NCBI GenBank assembly: GCA_964562455.1
Contig: CAZLTN010000005.1
Span: 47,953 to 111,952, forward strand
From: Ravibacter sp964562455
GTDB lineage: Bacteria > Bacteroidota > Bacteroidia > Cytophagales > Spirosomataceae
Direction of reading: 5' to 3'
DNA: 64,000 nt
Shown: piece after piece, positions 1 to 8,872 of the stretch
Layout: each line of letters opens with the position of its first letter
How positions within the stretch are numbered: the first letter of the stretch is position 1
Made by a program: the position numbers and the translations under genes
The notes under the pieces: model-generated
Seen by the model: the letters and a program-made list of their open reading frames with translations, nothing else
Told to the model about the DNA's origin: nothing
The model's database searches: none

Positions 1-1486
1 AATAGGCATATCCGATACTGGATACGGTCATTAGCACAGTAAACAGGCTGAGATGGTTTCCGTAAAAAGGAATTGTGAAAGGAAACTTCAGAAAGGCATC
101 ATAGGTAGAAAGATCTTTTGCCCACAGGAAAGACTGCTGGCGAAGCTCGATCAGGTTGGGAAACAGAAAGAAAAGCGAAAGCAATATCGGCATGGTAGCA
201 AGAACCGGTATACATCCGCTCAGGGGACTCACGCCCACCTGCTGATAAAGCTTCATCTGCTCCTGCTGCTGCTTGGCCATATCCTCCGGGTACTTGTTCC
301 TGATCTCCTCAATTTCCGGCGACAGGACCTTCATCTTGGCCATACTCACATACGACTTGTATGTAAGAGGCATGAGTATAAGCTTGACAATCAGAACAAG
401 GCAGATAATCAGCAGGCCGTAGTTCGAGATAAACCGCTCGAGGAAATTAAACAACGGAACAAGGAAATACTTGTTGATAGGCTTCAGGAACGCGTAACCC
501 AGGTACACATTCTGATCAAAATTCTCGGCACCTACACGCTCAACCACATGATAGTCATTCGGCCCGAAATAATACTGGAAATTTGCCTTACCCTTCTGGA
601 TATCGGATACAGGCACGGCGGTTTCCACGTTAACGGTTTTGACAACTTCCAGATCTGCCGGGTTGACTTTACTGGTTGCGGTAAAGGCCGGGAAGGGAGC
701 ATCTTTGGCAATCAGCCCCGCAAGGAAATACTTATGCTTGATGGTGAACCATTTTACCGGCTCCTTGGAAGTTTCTTCCAGAGTACCATCTGCAGAAATC
801 CCCAGGTCTTCAAGTTCATCGGTATAGTAGTTGACATTCACTACCTTCCGGTTCTCCTGCATATCGTTCTCCAACTGAAGCATGTCGTTGGTCCATGCAA
901 ACCTCAGGGATTTATCGTATTGTCCGGCGCCTGAAGAAGACCTGATGCTGTAATCCATAAGGTAGCCCGCCCCGCGGATCAGGTACGACTGCTCCACCCA
1001 TTGATTGTTGGGAAGCATGTGCCTGAAATTAAGGCTTAGCGAATCCCCTTCCCCGAGCTCCACTTCCCCTTTTTTCTCCGATTCAAAATAGGAATTGGCC
1101 AGGTTCAGCGTACCGGATTCCAGCGGGAATTCAAGTTGGTAACGGTTATGCCCCTCTGCTATAAGAAACAGATCCTTTTGATCGTAAGTTTTATAGCCGT
1201 TCAGTTTCAGCTCTTTAATAACCCCTCCTTTTTCGGTAAAAACCACCTGGAAATCCTTGGTTTTAACCTTTATATCGGAGAAGGTAACAGGAACGGGTCT
1301 GAGACTATCCCCCTCCTGTACTGTCACCGGGTCGGTAAGTGCCTGACCGGTTTCACCGGTGGTTGTATCTGCTACCTGTTGGGAAGTTTCCTGAACAACC
1401 TGTTGTTCGGGCGCAGGTACCAGGTAGGTGTACCCGATCAGCATTAAAAAAATAAGTACTATTCCTATAATTTGGTTTCTATCCAT
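1..1486 (-). CDS. yidC: Membrane protein insertase YidC (C-terminus cut by window edge)
   Basis: YidC/Oxa1-family insertase that places proteins into the inner membrane, alone or with SecYEG. About 495 codons are present and no stop is reached before the window edge. The N-terminus (MDRNQIIGIVLIFLMLIGYT) is the usual first membrane segment. It is followed by a Gln/Thr-rich linker, a large periplasmic beta domain, and the start of the conserved core, where segments such as LLIICLVLIVKLILMPLTYK and a cytoplasmic hairpin rich in Met/Gln can be read. The gene lies downstream of pyrG on the same strand with a 134-bp gap. A TAnnTTTG-like element (minus strand, 1552-1559) could give it its own promoter. 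Identification is secure. Confidence 0.95.
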   Translation of the reverse strand, partial: MDRNQIIGIVLIFLMLIGYTYLVPAPEQQVVQETSQQVADTTTGETGQALTDPVTVQEGDSLRPVPVTFSDIKVKTKDFQVVFTEKGGVIKELKLNGYKTYDQKDLFLIAEGHNRYQLEFPLESGTLNLANSYFESEKKGEVELGEGDSLSLNFRHMLPNNQWVEQSYLIRGAGYLMDYSIRSSSGAGQYDKSLRFAWTNDMLQLENDMQENRKVVNVNYYTDELEDLGISADGTLEETSKEPVKWFTIKHKYFLAGLIAKDAPFPAFTATSKVNPADLEVVKTVNVETAVPVSDIQKGKANFQYYFGPNDYHVVERVGAENFDQNVYLGYAFLKPINKYFLVPLFNFLERFISNYGLLIICLVLIVKLILMPLTYKSYVSMAKMKVLSPEIEEIRNKYPEDMAKQQQEQMKLYQQVGVSPLSGCIPVLATMPILLSLFFLFPNLIELRQQSFLWAKDLSTYDAFLKFPFTIPFYGNHLSLFTVLMTVSSIGYAY

Positions 1487-1620
1487 TTAATTTAACCTGA
1501 TTAAACCCCTCATTCGGCAGCCACTGAATACTACGTCACTTAACAAGGAGGCAAAATTACACTATTTTTGATATTCTTCCGGGCCTGCTTTTCTCGTCCT
1601 GCTCCTGCCCGGCTCTTTAC

Positions 1621-3261
1621 TTATTTGGAAAGCTTTCTGAGATGATGCTCCAGAGCGTGTTTTACAAAGCTTACAAACAGCGGGTGAGGGTTCAGCACGG
1701 TACTTTTCAGCTCCGGGTGAAACTGTACGCCGATAAAGAACGGGTGATTCTCAAGCTCTACTATTTCGACAAGGTTATTATCCGGATTCACCCCGGCAGC
1801 CTTCATACCGGCCTTTTCAAACTGGTCGAGATAGGCATTATTGAATTCGTAACGGTGGCGGTGGCGCTCTGAAATATTTTGTTTCCCGTAAATGCCAAGC
1901 GCCAGCGACCCTTTCCTGAGTTTACAGTTAAATGCCCCCAGGCGCATGGTCCCTCCTTTATTGGTCACATTTTTCTGATCCTCCATCAGTGAAATTACCG
2001 GGTCCGGTGTTTTATCATTCATTTCCACAGAATGCGCTTCAGTAAGCCCCAGCACATTCCTGGCAAATTCTATCACCGCCATTTGCATACCCAGGCATAT
2101 TCCGAAGAACGGGATCCCGTTTTCCCTGACATACCTGATAGCTTCTATCTTTCCGTCGATCCCCCTTTCCCCGAAACCAGGCGCTACAAGCACACCGTCG
2201 AGATCCGAAAACAATTGCTCTACATTGTCTTTTTTGAGCGACTCCGAATGGATCCATTCGATGACCACCTTCGTTTCGTTCATCGCCCCGGCGTGGATAA
2301 ACGACTCTATGATCGACTTATAGGCGTCGCGGAGCTCTACGTATTTCCCCACCAGCCCGATCCTGATCGTATATTTGGGATATTTCAGCCGGGACAGGAA
2401 ATTTTCCCAGTCTCTAAGGTCCGCATCTTTTTCCGAGTAAAGATCCAGCATGTACAAAGCGCGCTGATCGAGCCGCTCCTGGCGCATGAGCATCGGTACA
2501 TCATAAATTGTCGGGGCGTCCATCGCCTCGATTACAGAGCTTTCCTGTACATTACAAAATCTTGCGATCTTATTCCTGAGTTCATTGGGCAGATGATGTT
2601 CCGTTCTGCACACGAGTATGTCCGGCTGCAGACCGGCTTCGTTCATCAGCTTTACCGAATGCTGCGTAGGCTTTGTCTTGAGCTCGCCGGCAGAGGTAAG
2701 GTAAGGTATCAGCGTGAGGTGGACGATCAGCGTGTCCTGCTTTTCCATCTCGAATTTGATCTGCCGCACCGTTTCGATAAAAGGCAGCGACTCGATATCA
2801 CCTATACATCCGCCTATTTCGGTGATCACGATATCATACTCTCCGGTCTGTCCCAGAAGGAGCATATTCCGCTTTATCTCGTCGGTGATATGAGGAACCA
2901 CCTGGACAGTTTTCCCAAGGTAGGCCCCTTCCCTTTCTTTCGTGATGACATTATAATAAATGCGGCCGGTAGTTACGTTATTGGCCTGGGAAGTACTGAC
3001 GTTAAGAAATCTTTCATAGTGCCCCAGGTCCAGGTCTGTCTCGGCGCCATCATTCGTTACATAACACTCGCCATGTTCGTACGGATTCAGCGTACCCGGG
3101 TCAACATTAATATAAGGATCAAACTTTTGAATGGTAACCGAGAATCCCCGCGACTGGAGGAGCTTGGCTAATGAGGAGGCAATAATTCCTTTGCCCAAAG
3201 AAGATGTTACACCGCCCGTAACAAATATATACTTTGCGGTCTTTTGCTTTTCGGAAGCCAT
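1621..3261 (-). CDS. pyrG: CTP synthase
   Basis: Glutamine-hydrolysing CTP synthetase: converts UTP to CTP using ATP and glutamine-derived ammonia in the cytosol. It has 546 residues, normal for the family. The N-terminal synthetase domain opens with the P-loop-like GGVTSSLGKG (residues 16-25). The C-terminal class I glutamine amidotransferase domain has its nucleophile Cys389 in GICLGMQ and His515/Glu517 in GVQFHPELKS. All catalytic residues are present. It is divergent from hslV and upstream of yidC. The start at 3261 fits family length and sits 33 nt from a -7-like box. Confidence 0.98.
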   Translation of the reverse strand: MASEKQKTAKYIFVTGGVTSSLGKGIIASSLAKLLQSRGFSVTIQKFDPYINVDPGTLNPYEHGECYVTNDGAETDLDLGHYERFLNVSTSQANNVTTGRIYYNVITKEREGAYLGKTVQVVPHITDEIKRNMLLLGQTGEYDIVITEIGGCIGDIESLPFIETVRQIKFEMEKQDTLIVHLTLIPYLTSAGELKTKPTQHSVKLMNEAGLQPDILVCRTEHHLPNELRNKIARFCNVQESSVIEAMDAPTIYDVPMLMRQERLDQRALYMLDLYSEKDADLRDWENFLSRLKYPKYTIRIGLVGKYVELRDAYKSIIESFIHAGAMNETKVVIEWIHSESLKKDNVEQLFSDLDGVLVAPGFGERGIDGKIEAIRYVRENGIPFFGICLGMQMAVIEFARNVLGLTEAHSVEMNDKTPDPVISLMEDQKNVTNKGGTMRLGAFNCKLRKGSLALGIYGKQNISERHRHRYEFNNAYLDQFEKAGMKAAGVNPDNNLVEIVELENHPFFIGVQFHPELKSTVLNPHPLFVSFVKHALEHHLRKLSK

Positions 3262-3293
3262 CAGACGAATGCTATTATTTTGATTACGGGATA

Positions 3294-3301
3294 CAAAGTT
3301 A
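3294..3301 (-). promoter_or_regulatory. Candidate Bacteroidota -7 box for pyrG
   Basis: On the minus strand this reads TAACTTTG, matching the TAnnTTTG -7 consensus of Bacteroidota sigma-ABfr promoters. It lies 33 nt upstream of the pyrG start. No matching TTTG is present 19 nt further upstream, so this is only a partial promoter match. Confidence 0.35.
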
Positions 3302-3350
3302 GGCTATTTTCGCTTATCATTGCTGCTCAGTTACCAGAATCATTTGCAAA

Positions 3351-3896
3351 ATGGCAAATCAGACAATCCATGCTACTACTGTGCTCGGGGTGCTTCACAA
3401 CGGTACGGTTTCGGTGGGCGCAGACGGTCAGGCTACTATGGGAAATACCGTAGCGAAAAGCAATGTCCAGAAAGTCAGAACACTTCAGAACGGAAAAATC
3501 CTGGCAGGCTTTGCGGGAAGCACCGCGGATGCTTTTACCCTCATCGAAAAATTTGAGGAAAAGCTCAACGCATTCGGCGGCAACATGAAACGGGGCGCCA
3601 TAGAACTGGCCAAGGAATGGCGGACTGACCGTTACCTCAGGAAGCTTGAAGCGATGCTGATCGTAGCCAACGCTTCCGAAATTCTTATTATCTCGGGCAC
3701 GGGCGATGTGCTGGAGCCCGAAAACGGGATTGCAGCGATAGGATCGGGCGGCAATTACGCACTATCGGCTGCGTCTGCTCTCAAAAAACATGCAAATCAT
3801 CTTTCCGCAACTGAAATAGTGAGAGAAGGGCTGACCATAGCAGCGGACCTGTGCATTTATACCAATCACAATTTTGTGATACAGGAGCTTCGCTAA
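3351..3896 (+). CDS. hslV: ATP-dependent protease peptidase subunit HslV
   Basis: Proteasome-like threonine peptidase (ClpQ) that forms a double hexamer and degrades proteins unfolded by the HslU ATPase. It has 181 residues. Family signatures include VGADGQATMGNTV, AGFAGSTADAFTL, KEWRTDRYLRKLEAML and IGSGGNYA. The catalytic Thr is not at position 2 as in E. coli: Thr9-Thr10 follow a short leader (MANQTIHA), implying a propeptide that is removed. No hslU lies in this window, so the partner must be elsewhere. The gene is divergent from pyrG, and an ATG 89 bp from the pyrG start is the only sensible start. Confidence 0.95.
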   Translation: MANQTIHATTVLGVLHNGTVSVGADGQATMGNTVAKSNVQKVRTLQNGKILAGFAGSTADAFTLIEKFEEKLNAFGGNMKRGAIELAKEWRTDRYLRKLEAMLIVANASEILIISGTGDVLEPENGIAAIGSGGNYALSAASALKKHANHLSATEIVREGLTIAADLCIYTNHNFVIQELR

Positions 3897-3918
3897 AATC
3901 TTCGTTTTAGGTTTCGTC

Positions 3919-5676
3919 TTACCTGATCAGCACAAAATTACCGGTATGGACGATCAGGTAACCGTCATCTCTTTCCGCTATCACCTTGAAGGCGAAAGCC
4001 CCCGGGCTGACCGGCGTTCCTCGGTAGCTGCCATCCCAGCCATCGGCCGGACTCCCGGCCGGGAAATCTTCTTTCATATAAATTACCTCTCCCCAACGGT
4101 CATAAACGATAAACTTCCTGATAGTCCTGACACACGGCCGTGCCATTATATAAAAGGTTTCATTGGCACCATCGCGGTCGGGAGTAAAAGCGCCGGGCAG
4201 GGTCACGTCGCACATCTGTACCAGGATCCTGTATTTTCTTTCGAGCGGACACCGGTTGTCATCGGTAGAAGTAACGAGCTTGTAAACAGTACTTTTTTCA
4301 GGTCTGGCCTCCGCAACCGGGCAGTCCCGGCATGACAGCCCTTCGGAAGGAGTCCACGCTACCCGGTATGTTCCGGCAGGCGTTACGCTTCCATCCAACA
4401 GTATCCCCTCTCCCTGGACAATCACAAAAGACGAATCGGCAGAAACATATCTGAAGTCATCAACCGACACATGAGTTGTCACAACGCTGTCGCACAGTGC
4501 CCCCCTTTTGATGGTCACTACATAAGTGCCCGGCTCGGTTAAAAGGGAATCCCCGACTTTCAGTCCCTGCCCTGCGCAGATCCTGGCAGCCTGCTCGCGA
4601 TATACGGTCTTGTTAACTTTCAGGTCCAGGTACACTGTGCTGTCGCAGAGTGAGGTCGAACGGACCTTCCGCATATAGCTTCCAGGTTCAAAATAAGTGG
4701 TATCCCCGACTGTAACACCCATCCCCTCGCACACATTCTCAGTCAGCCTGACTTCCATTGCACGGTACTCCAGCTTGTATGCCAGCCGGACCATACAGCT
4801 TTCATCCAGGCTCGAATATGGAAGTAATTTCACCTCGTATTGATCGCCGGGCCGACCAGGTACTTTATTAATTTCACCGGTAGCTCCGTTACTCCATTCA
4901 TATTTTGCAAAACCGGCAGGTGCTTTTAAAGCCGCCATCCCGTTTTCGTCAGGACATCCCGATACCATTCCGATCTCCGACCTGAAACACTCCGCATCAA
5001 AATAGGCGTAGCCGAAATGCCCTCTTTGCGTACACCCATGAACCGTCACTACTATCGTGAGGAGCTTGCCGATACTGTTCCTCAGGTCGACCGCCCCTTT
5101 GGTCCAGTTCCTGTACTGGAGATCGCCTTGGGATTTAAAACCGTTAACAGTATTCGTACCTTCCAGTTGAATATCATAACTACTGCAGGGCAACTCGTTT
5201 CCCAACTCGTCAAAAATCAGGATATTAAATCCCGGCTTCTGGTAGGAAGCGTGACTGATCCCGCCGTTGCCTGCGGTATTCTGCAGAATAACGGCAAACT
5301 GGTACTGGAAAAGAGAATTATCGGCCGTAACCTGGTATTGCGTGGAAATCCTGGTAAACCTCGTACCGGTCGTAGTGTTGCCAATCCGGATAGAATGATT
5401 GCTACCGGGCGCTACCATCGGGATCGCTTCATCCCGGATTTTAGGATCATTACCGTCCGATAATTTTGTAATATAATGCTCGCTATCACGCGTTCCCGTT
5501 ACTTCATTAACAAAAATAGTCTTCTGGTTCTGGTCAGTAACTGTTCCGTAAGTCAGCTTCCAACCGGTCGTAGTGCCGGTTTCGAAGCCTATATTATCAC
5601 ATTGCGCCTGCAACCGGCTACTTATGAAATAAAGCTGAAATATTACCAGACAAACAATGCTGTACAGTTTTTTCAT
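3919..5676 (-). CDS. Secreted protein with gliding-motility-associated C-terminal (CHU_C) domain
   Basis: 585-residue cell-surface or secreted protein. The N-terminus is a Sec signal peptide (MKKLYSIVCLVIFQLYF..SRLQA-Q). The last ~95 residues form a CHU_C/type B type IX secretion sorting domain: LPGAFTPDRDGANETFYI, then YDRWGEVIY, DGWDGSYRGTPVSPGAFAFKV and a terminal GNFVLIR. The middle holds Cys-paired repeats of the type LCDSTVYLDLKV.../LCDSVVTTHVSV, common in large adhesin-like proteins of this phylum. The sorting domain predicts outer-membrane export by T9SS and surface attachment. The mature function is unknown. It is convergent with hslV with a 22-bp gap. Confidence 0.85.
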   Translation of the reverse strand: MKKLYSIVCLVIFQLYFISSRLQAQCDNIGFETGTTTGWKLTYGTVTDQNQKTIFVNEVTGTRDSEHYITKLSDGNDPKIRDEAIPMVAPGSNHSIRIGNTTTGTRFTRISTQYQVTADNSLFQYQFAVILQNTAGNGGISHASYQKPGFNILIFDELGNELPCSSYDIQLEGTNTVNGFKSQGDLQYRNWTKGAVDLRNSIGKLLTIVVTVHGCTQRGHFGYAYFDAECFRSEIGMVSGCPDENGMAALKAPAGFAKYEWSNGATGEINKVPGRPGDQYEVKLLPYSSLDESCMVRLAYKLEYRAMEVRLTENVCEGMGVTVGDTTYFEPGSYMRKVRSTSLCDSTVYLDLKVNKTVYREQAARICAGQGLKVGDSLLTEPGTYVVTIKRGALCDSVVTTHVSVDDFRYVSADSSFVIVQGEGILLDGSVTPAGTYRVAWTPSEGLSCRDCPVAEARPEKSTVYKLVTSTDDNRCPLERKYRILVQMCDVTLPGAFTPDRDGANETFYIMARPCVRTIRKFIVYDRWGEVIYMKEDFPAGSPADGWDGSYRGTPVSPGAFAFKVIAERDDGYLIVHTGNFVLIR

Positions 5677-5779
5677 GACAAGAGAACATTACCTGCTTTC
5701 AGGTGCTATACGCAGCCCTGTTTCGCGCTGTTGCAAAAGCAGGTAATATCCTCTCGCCGTAAAGATTCCTGTACTTCCT

Positions 5780-7357
5780 CTAATGCCCTCCTACCGAATT
5801 GACACCCGCAATCCCTCTCGTCTCTACAGTGATGTTACGGGTTGGCGCTGTATGTTCCTTGAAATTCTGGATAATTTCCAGAACATCATAATCGATATCC
5901 AGCGATCTGCGACCATCGATAACGACCGTTGAGTTCGGAGGAAGGTTATCCAGCGTAAGACCTATGCTTCCCTTGTTCAGGAAAGTAACTTCTTCCGACA
6001 ACACAATGGTAATAACTTCTCCGGACTGATCTTTTTCCTTTTTATAGGAATAGGAATGCTTGTAATTTTTTCTCAGGATAAAATAAATGGCTACCACCAT
6101 CCCGATTGCAATACCTTTCAGCAGATCTGTCATCAATATGGCTGTTACCGTAACTGCAAACGGGATAAACTGCTCCCAGCCCAGCTTGTACATTCCTTTA
6201 AACAAAGCCGGTTTGGCAAGTTTGTAACCGACCAGCAAAAGGATGGCTGCAAGAGTTGAAAGCGGGATCTGGTTGAGAAAACGCGGGATAAGAATAACCG
6301 ATACCAGGAGTAAAAGCCCGTGAATAACGGTCGCCATTCTGGTTTTTCCGCCTGCCTCGACATTTGCCGAACTCCGGACGATCACCTGTGTGATAGGAAG
6401 CCCCCCGATAAGACCCGAGGTGAGATTTCCCAACCCCTGGGCTACCAGCTCCCGGTTGGTAGGCGTATTCCGCTTGTATGGGTCCAGTTTATCAGTAGCT
6501 TCGACCGACAACAGAGACTCCAGGCTCGCGACAATGGCCAGCGTGATAGCGACCGTATAAACGTCCGGATTGGTGATCGCCGACCAATCGGGCAACCTGA
6601 AAAAGCTGAAAAACTCCTCTGCACTGCCTGCTACCGGCAACTGCACCAGGTGTTGGCCGCCGACCGCAAGATCTGGCGCCACGTATAGGAAAAGCGTATT
6701 GATCCCTATGCCTAATAAAACAACGACCAGAGCTCCCGGGATGAATTTAAACAAGCCGAAGGATTTCATAAAAGGGCGATCGAACAGCAGGAGCGCAGCA
6801 AGGGAAATTACTGATATGATAATTGCTCCTGTCGTGCTGTATTTTACTGCATACCAAAGCTCGGTGAAGGTATTTTTCCCCTCTGCCGCATCGAATGCCT
6901 CATTGCCCATAAATTCGGCATCGAAGCCTAATGCATGTGGTATCTGCTTCAGGATCAGTATCAGACCGATGGCGGCAAGCATCCCTTTGATCACCGAAGA
7001 CGGGAAGTAATAACCGATGATACCTGCTTTCAGGAACCCGGCTATTATCTGTAAAAGCCCGGCCAGAACAACTGCCAGTAGAAAAGCCTCAAAGCTTCCC
7101 AGTGTTGTGATTGCGTTCAGCACAATCACGACCAACCCGGCAGCAGGCCCGGCAACTCCCAGCGCCGATTTGCTCATAAGCCCCACTACAATACCCCCGA
7201 TTATTCCGGCGATAAGGCCTGAGAACAGCAGATCCGGCCGGCCTGTAGATGCCAGCGCTACCCCCAGACATAAAGGGAGCGCAACCAGTGAAACTACTAT
7301 TCCTGCGGGAAAATCTGACTTCAGATTAGCCAGTATTCTATTTACCTTGAAAGACAT
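5780..7357 (-). CDS. SulP-family anion (probably bicarbonate or sulfate) transporter
   Basis: 525-residue inner-membrane SLC26/SulP protein with about 11-12 hydrophobic segments. The family start is visible (DFPAGIVVSLVALPLCLGVALAS), as are GLIAGIIGGIVVGL and the SLESLLSVEATDKLDPYKRNT motif. The cytoplasmic STAS-like tail is short, ending VVIDGRRSLDIDYDVLEIIQ...TRGIAGVNSVGGH. Carbonic anhydrase lies immediately upstream on the same strand (95-bp gap). Such neighbours are known for bicarbonate uptake, so HCO3- is the favoured substrate by inference; sulfate cannot be excluded from sequence. Confidence 0.88.
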   Translation of the reverse strand: MSFKVNRILANLKSDFPAGIVVSLVALPLCLGVALASTGRPDLLFSGLIAGIIGGIVVGLMSKSALGVAGPAAGLVVIVLNAITTLGSFEAFLLAVVLAGLLQIIAGFLKAGIIGYYFPSSVIKGMLAAIGLILILKQIPHALGFDAEFMGNEAFDAAEGKNTFTELWYAVKYSTTGAIIISVISLAALLLFDRPFMKSFGLFKFIPGALVVVLLGIGINTLFLYVAPDLAVGGQHLVQLPVAGSAEEFFSFFRLPDWSAITNPDVYTVAITLAIVASLESLLSVEATDKLDPYKRNTPTNRELVAQGLGNLTSGLIGGLPITQVIVRSSANVEAGGKTRMATVIHGLLLLVSVILIPRFLNQIPLSTLAAILLLVGYKLAKPALFKGMYKLGWEQFIPFAVTVTAILMTDLLKGIAIGMVVAIYFILRKNYKHSYSYKKEKDQSGEVITIVLSEEVTFLNKGSIGLTLDNLPPNSTVVIDGRRSLDIDYDVLEIIQNFKEHTAPTRNITVETRGIAGVNSVGGH

Positions 7358-7452
7358 GAATATCTTGTTAGCTTAAATTTTAATCAATTAACGATTCGGG
7401 CTCACCGAAAAAATTTTTCATGGCTAATCGGATGAGCTGTAGGGGCTGCTTT

Positions 7453-8112
7453 TTAAGCAGCTCCGGAAGAAGCAGGCGAAGGACTAAAAACGTATACATC
7501 GTCCAGAGCCCCGACGTCGCCCATTGACACGTCCAGGTTTTTGAGAAGACCGTTTTTAAGGTCATATACTATTCCGTGGATCTGGAGCTTCCGGTTAGAT
7601 GCCCAGGCATTCTGCACGATCGAAGTTTTCGAAAGATTGAATACCTGCTCCTCCACGTTAAGTTCTACCAGGCGGTTACTTTTCAAAACAGGATCCGCTA
7701 TACGATCCAGTTCTTCTTTGTGAAGCCTGACTACATCCTTAATATTACGAAGCCAGTTATCGATCAGCCCGACCTGCTGATTTCCGAGCGCTGCATTTAC
7801 GCCCCCGCATCCATAATGCCCTACTACCATGACATGCTTTACCTGCAGCACGTTTACCGAATAGTCAAGTACACTGAGCAGGTTCATGTCGGTATGAACC
7901 ACCATATTAGCGATATTCCTATGAACGAAAATCTCGCCCGATTCAGTACCGGTAACCTCGTTAGCCGGGACACGGCTGTCGGAACATCCTATCCATAGAA
8001 AATTCGGTTTTTGCCCTTTGGATAGTTTCTCGAAATAGTGAGGATCCTGCTCTAATTTACTTTGAACCCACTTTTCATTATTTATAAATAACTCTTTGAA
8101 TGACTTAGCCAT
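7453..8112 (-). CDS. Beta-class carbonic anhydrase
   Basis: Zinc enzyme interconverting CO2 and bicarbonate. It has 219 residues. The zinc ligands of the beta class are all visible: Cys43 and Asp45 in the CSDSRVPANEVTG motif, His99 and Cys102 in GHYGCGGV. Arg47 pairs with Asp45 as usual. No signal peptide is present, so it is cytosolic. It is the upstream member of a likely two-gene unit with the SulP transporter, which suggests joint bicarbonate supply or pH control. Confidence 0.95.
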   Translation of the reverse strand: MAKSFKELFINNEKWVQSKLEQDPHYFEKLSKGQKPNFLWIGCSDSRVPANEVTGTESGEIFVHRNIANMVVHTDMNLLSVLDYSVNVLQVKHVMVVGHYGCGGVNAALGNQQVGLIDNWLRNIKDVVRLHKEELDRIADPVLKSNRLVELNVEEQVFNLSKTSIVQNAWASNRKLQIHGIVYDLKNGLLKNLDVSMGDVGALDDVYVFSPSPASSGAA

Positions 8113-8312
8113 AACCTTTAATTGTTATCAGGATTTGAAAAATTCTTGAATAGCGGGAATGTTACGAAGCGATAGGCCGGAAATCACCGGTCGGCATCGT
8201 TAAAACCAGACGAGATACAGCACAATGCAGCAAATCGCCGGACAAACATTCCCAAAAACAATCGATTGCAGATAACGCGGTCAAAGAACCGGATTCCAAC
8301 GGGGTTGAAAAA

Positions 8313-8621
8313 CTAAGCCTGTTCAGGAGGCGGGACCACCATAGAAATCGAAGCTTCCATGGTACCCGAGGAATTATAGTCAGAATTAAGAGGAGAAAAC
8401 ATAGCGAAAGATGCTATGGTCGTAAAGTAGTTATTGTGACAAATCACATCCTCTTCAACAAAGGAAGGGACGACCCTTGATTCGCCGGTCTCGTCTTCTC
8501 CATCCAATACAAAAGCACAACTCAGCTTGCCCTTCATAAGTAATGAACTCACTGTCCCGGTTACTACACCGAGAAAGTAAAGTGTCATTAAGACGTAGCT
8601 GAGTTGTCGGATCAATTTCAC
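8313..8621 (-). CDS. Small membrane-anchored protein of unknown function
   Basis: About 102 residues from a GTG start at 8621; an upstream GTG at 8660 is the longest alternative. The N-terminus (KLIRQLSYVLMTLYFLGVVT) is a strong hydrophobic segment after a basic start, so it is an anchor or an uncleaved signal. The rest is soluble, acidic, contains two Cys (SCAFVL and VICHNN) and ends in VVPPPEQA. I do not recognise a family. It lies downstream of a 36-codon membrane ORF on the same strand, and the two may be co-transcribed. The C-terminal third looks exported. Confidence 0.55.
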   Translation of the reverse strand: MKLIRQLSYVLMTLYFLGVVTGTVSSLLMKGKLSCAFVLDGEDETGESRVVPSFVEEDVICHNNYFTTIASFAMFSPLNSDYNSSGTMEASISMVVPPPEQA

Positions 8622-8674
8622 TTTTAAAGCATTAAAGTAATTCAGGAATAAGCCGGTCACCCGGACAAAGACGA

Positions 8675-8785
8675 TTACCCCCTGGGATTATACCCTCTTT
8701 CATGCCTTTCGAGCCAACGCCCTACCAGGAATGCCGAAGTTAATAACACCACATAAAAGGCGATCATTACGATAGTCATGTACAT
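8675..8785 (-). CDS. Small single-TM peptide (36 aa)
   Basis: A 36-codon ORF from ATG at 8785. It encodes MYMTIVMIAFYVVLLTSAFL, then a basic, polar tail VGRWLERHERGYNPRG. A single hydrophobic helix with positive residues after it is typical of real small membrane proteins. A TAnnTTTG-type element lies 29 nt upstream, and the 102-aa membrane-anchored gene follows 53 nt downstream. No family is recognised. It could be a chance ORF, but the composition and promoter make that less likely. Confidence 0.45.
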   Translation of the reverse strand: MYMTIVMIAFYVVLLTSAFLVGRWLERHERGYNPRG

Positions 8786-8813
8786 AACGATAAAATATTA
8801 ATTTGACCTTTTA

Positions 8814-8821
8814 CAAAAATA
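8814..8821 (-). promoter_or_regulatory. Candidate -7 box for the small membrane-protein pair
   Basis: The minus strand reads TATTTTTG, matching TAnnTTTG, 29 nt before the 36-codon ORF. No TTTG is found at the -33 position. Weak but correctly placed support for transcription of the small ORFs. Confidence 0.3.
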
Positions 8822-8872
8822 AAACAAAAAACCCTAAATATCTATCCCTTTAACAGGATATTAACAAAAAAT

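Noticed and set aside
53..934. 293-codon open frame on the plus strand
   Set aside because: Antisense to yidC, whose reading frame is continuous and recognisable.
2032..3171. 379-codon open frame on the plus strand
   Set aside because: Lies wholly antisense inside pyrG; its translation shows no domain and pyrG is certain.
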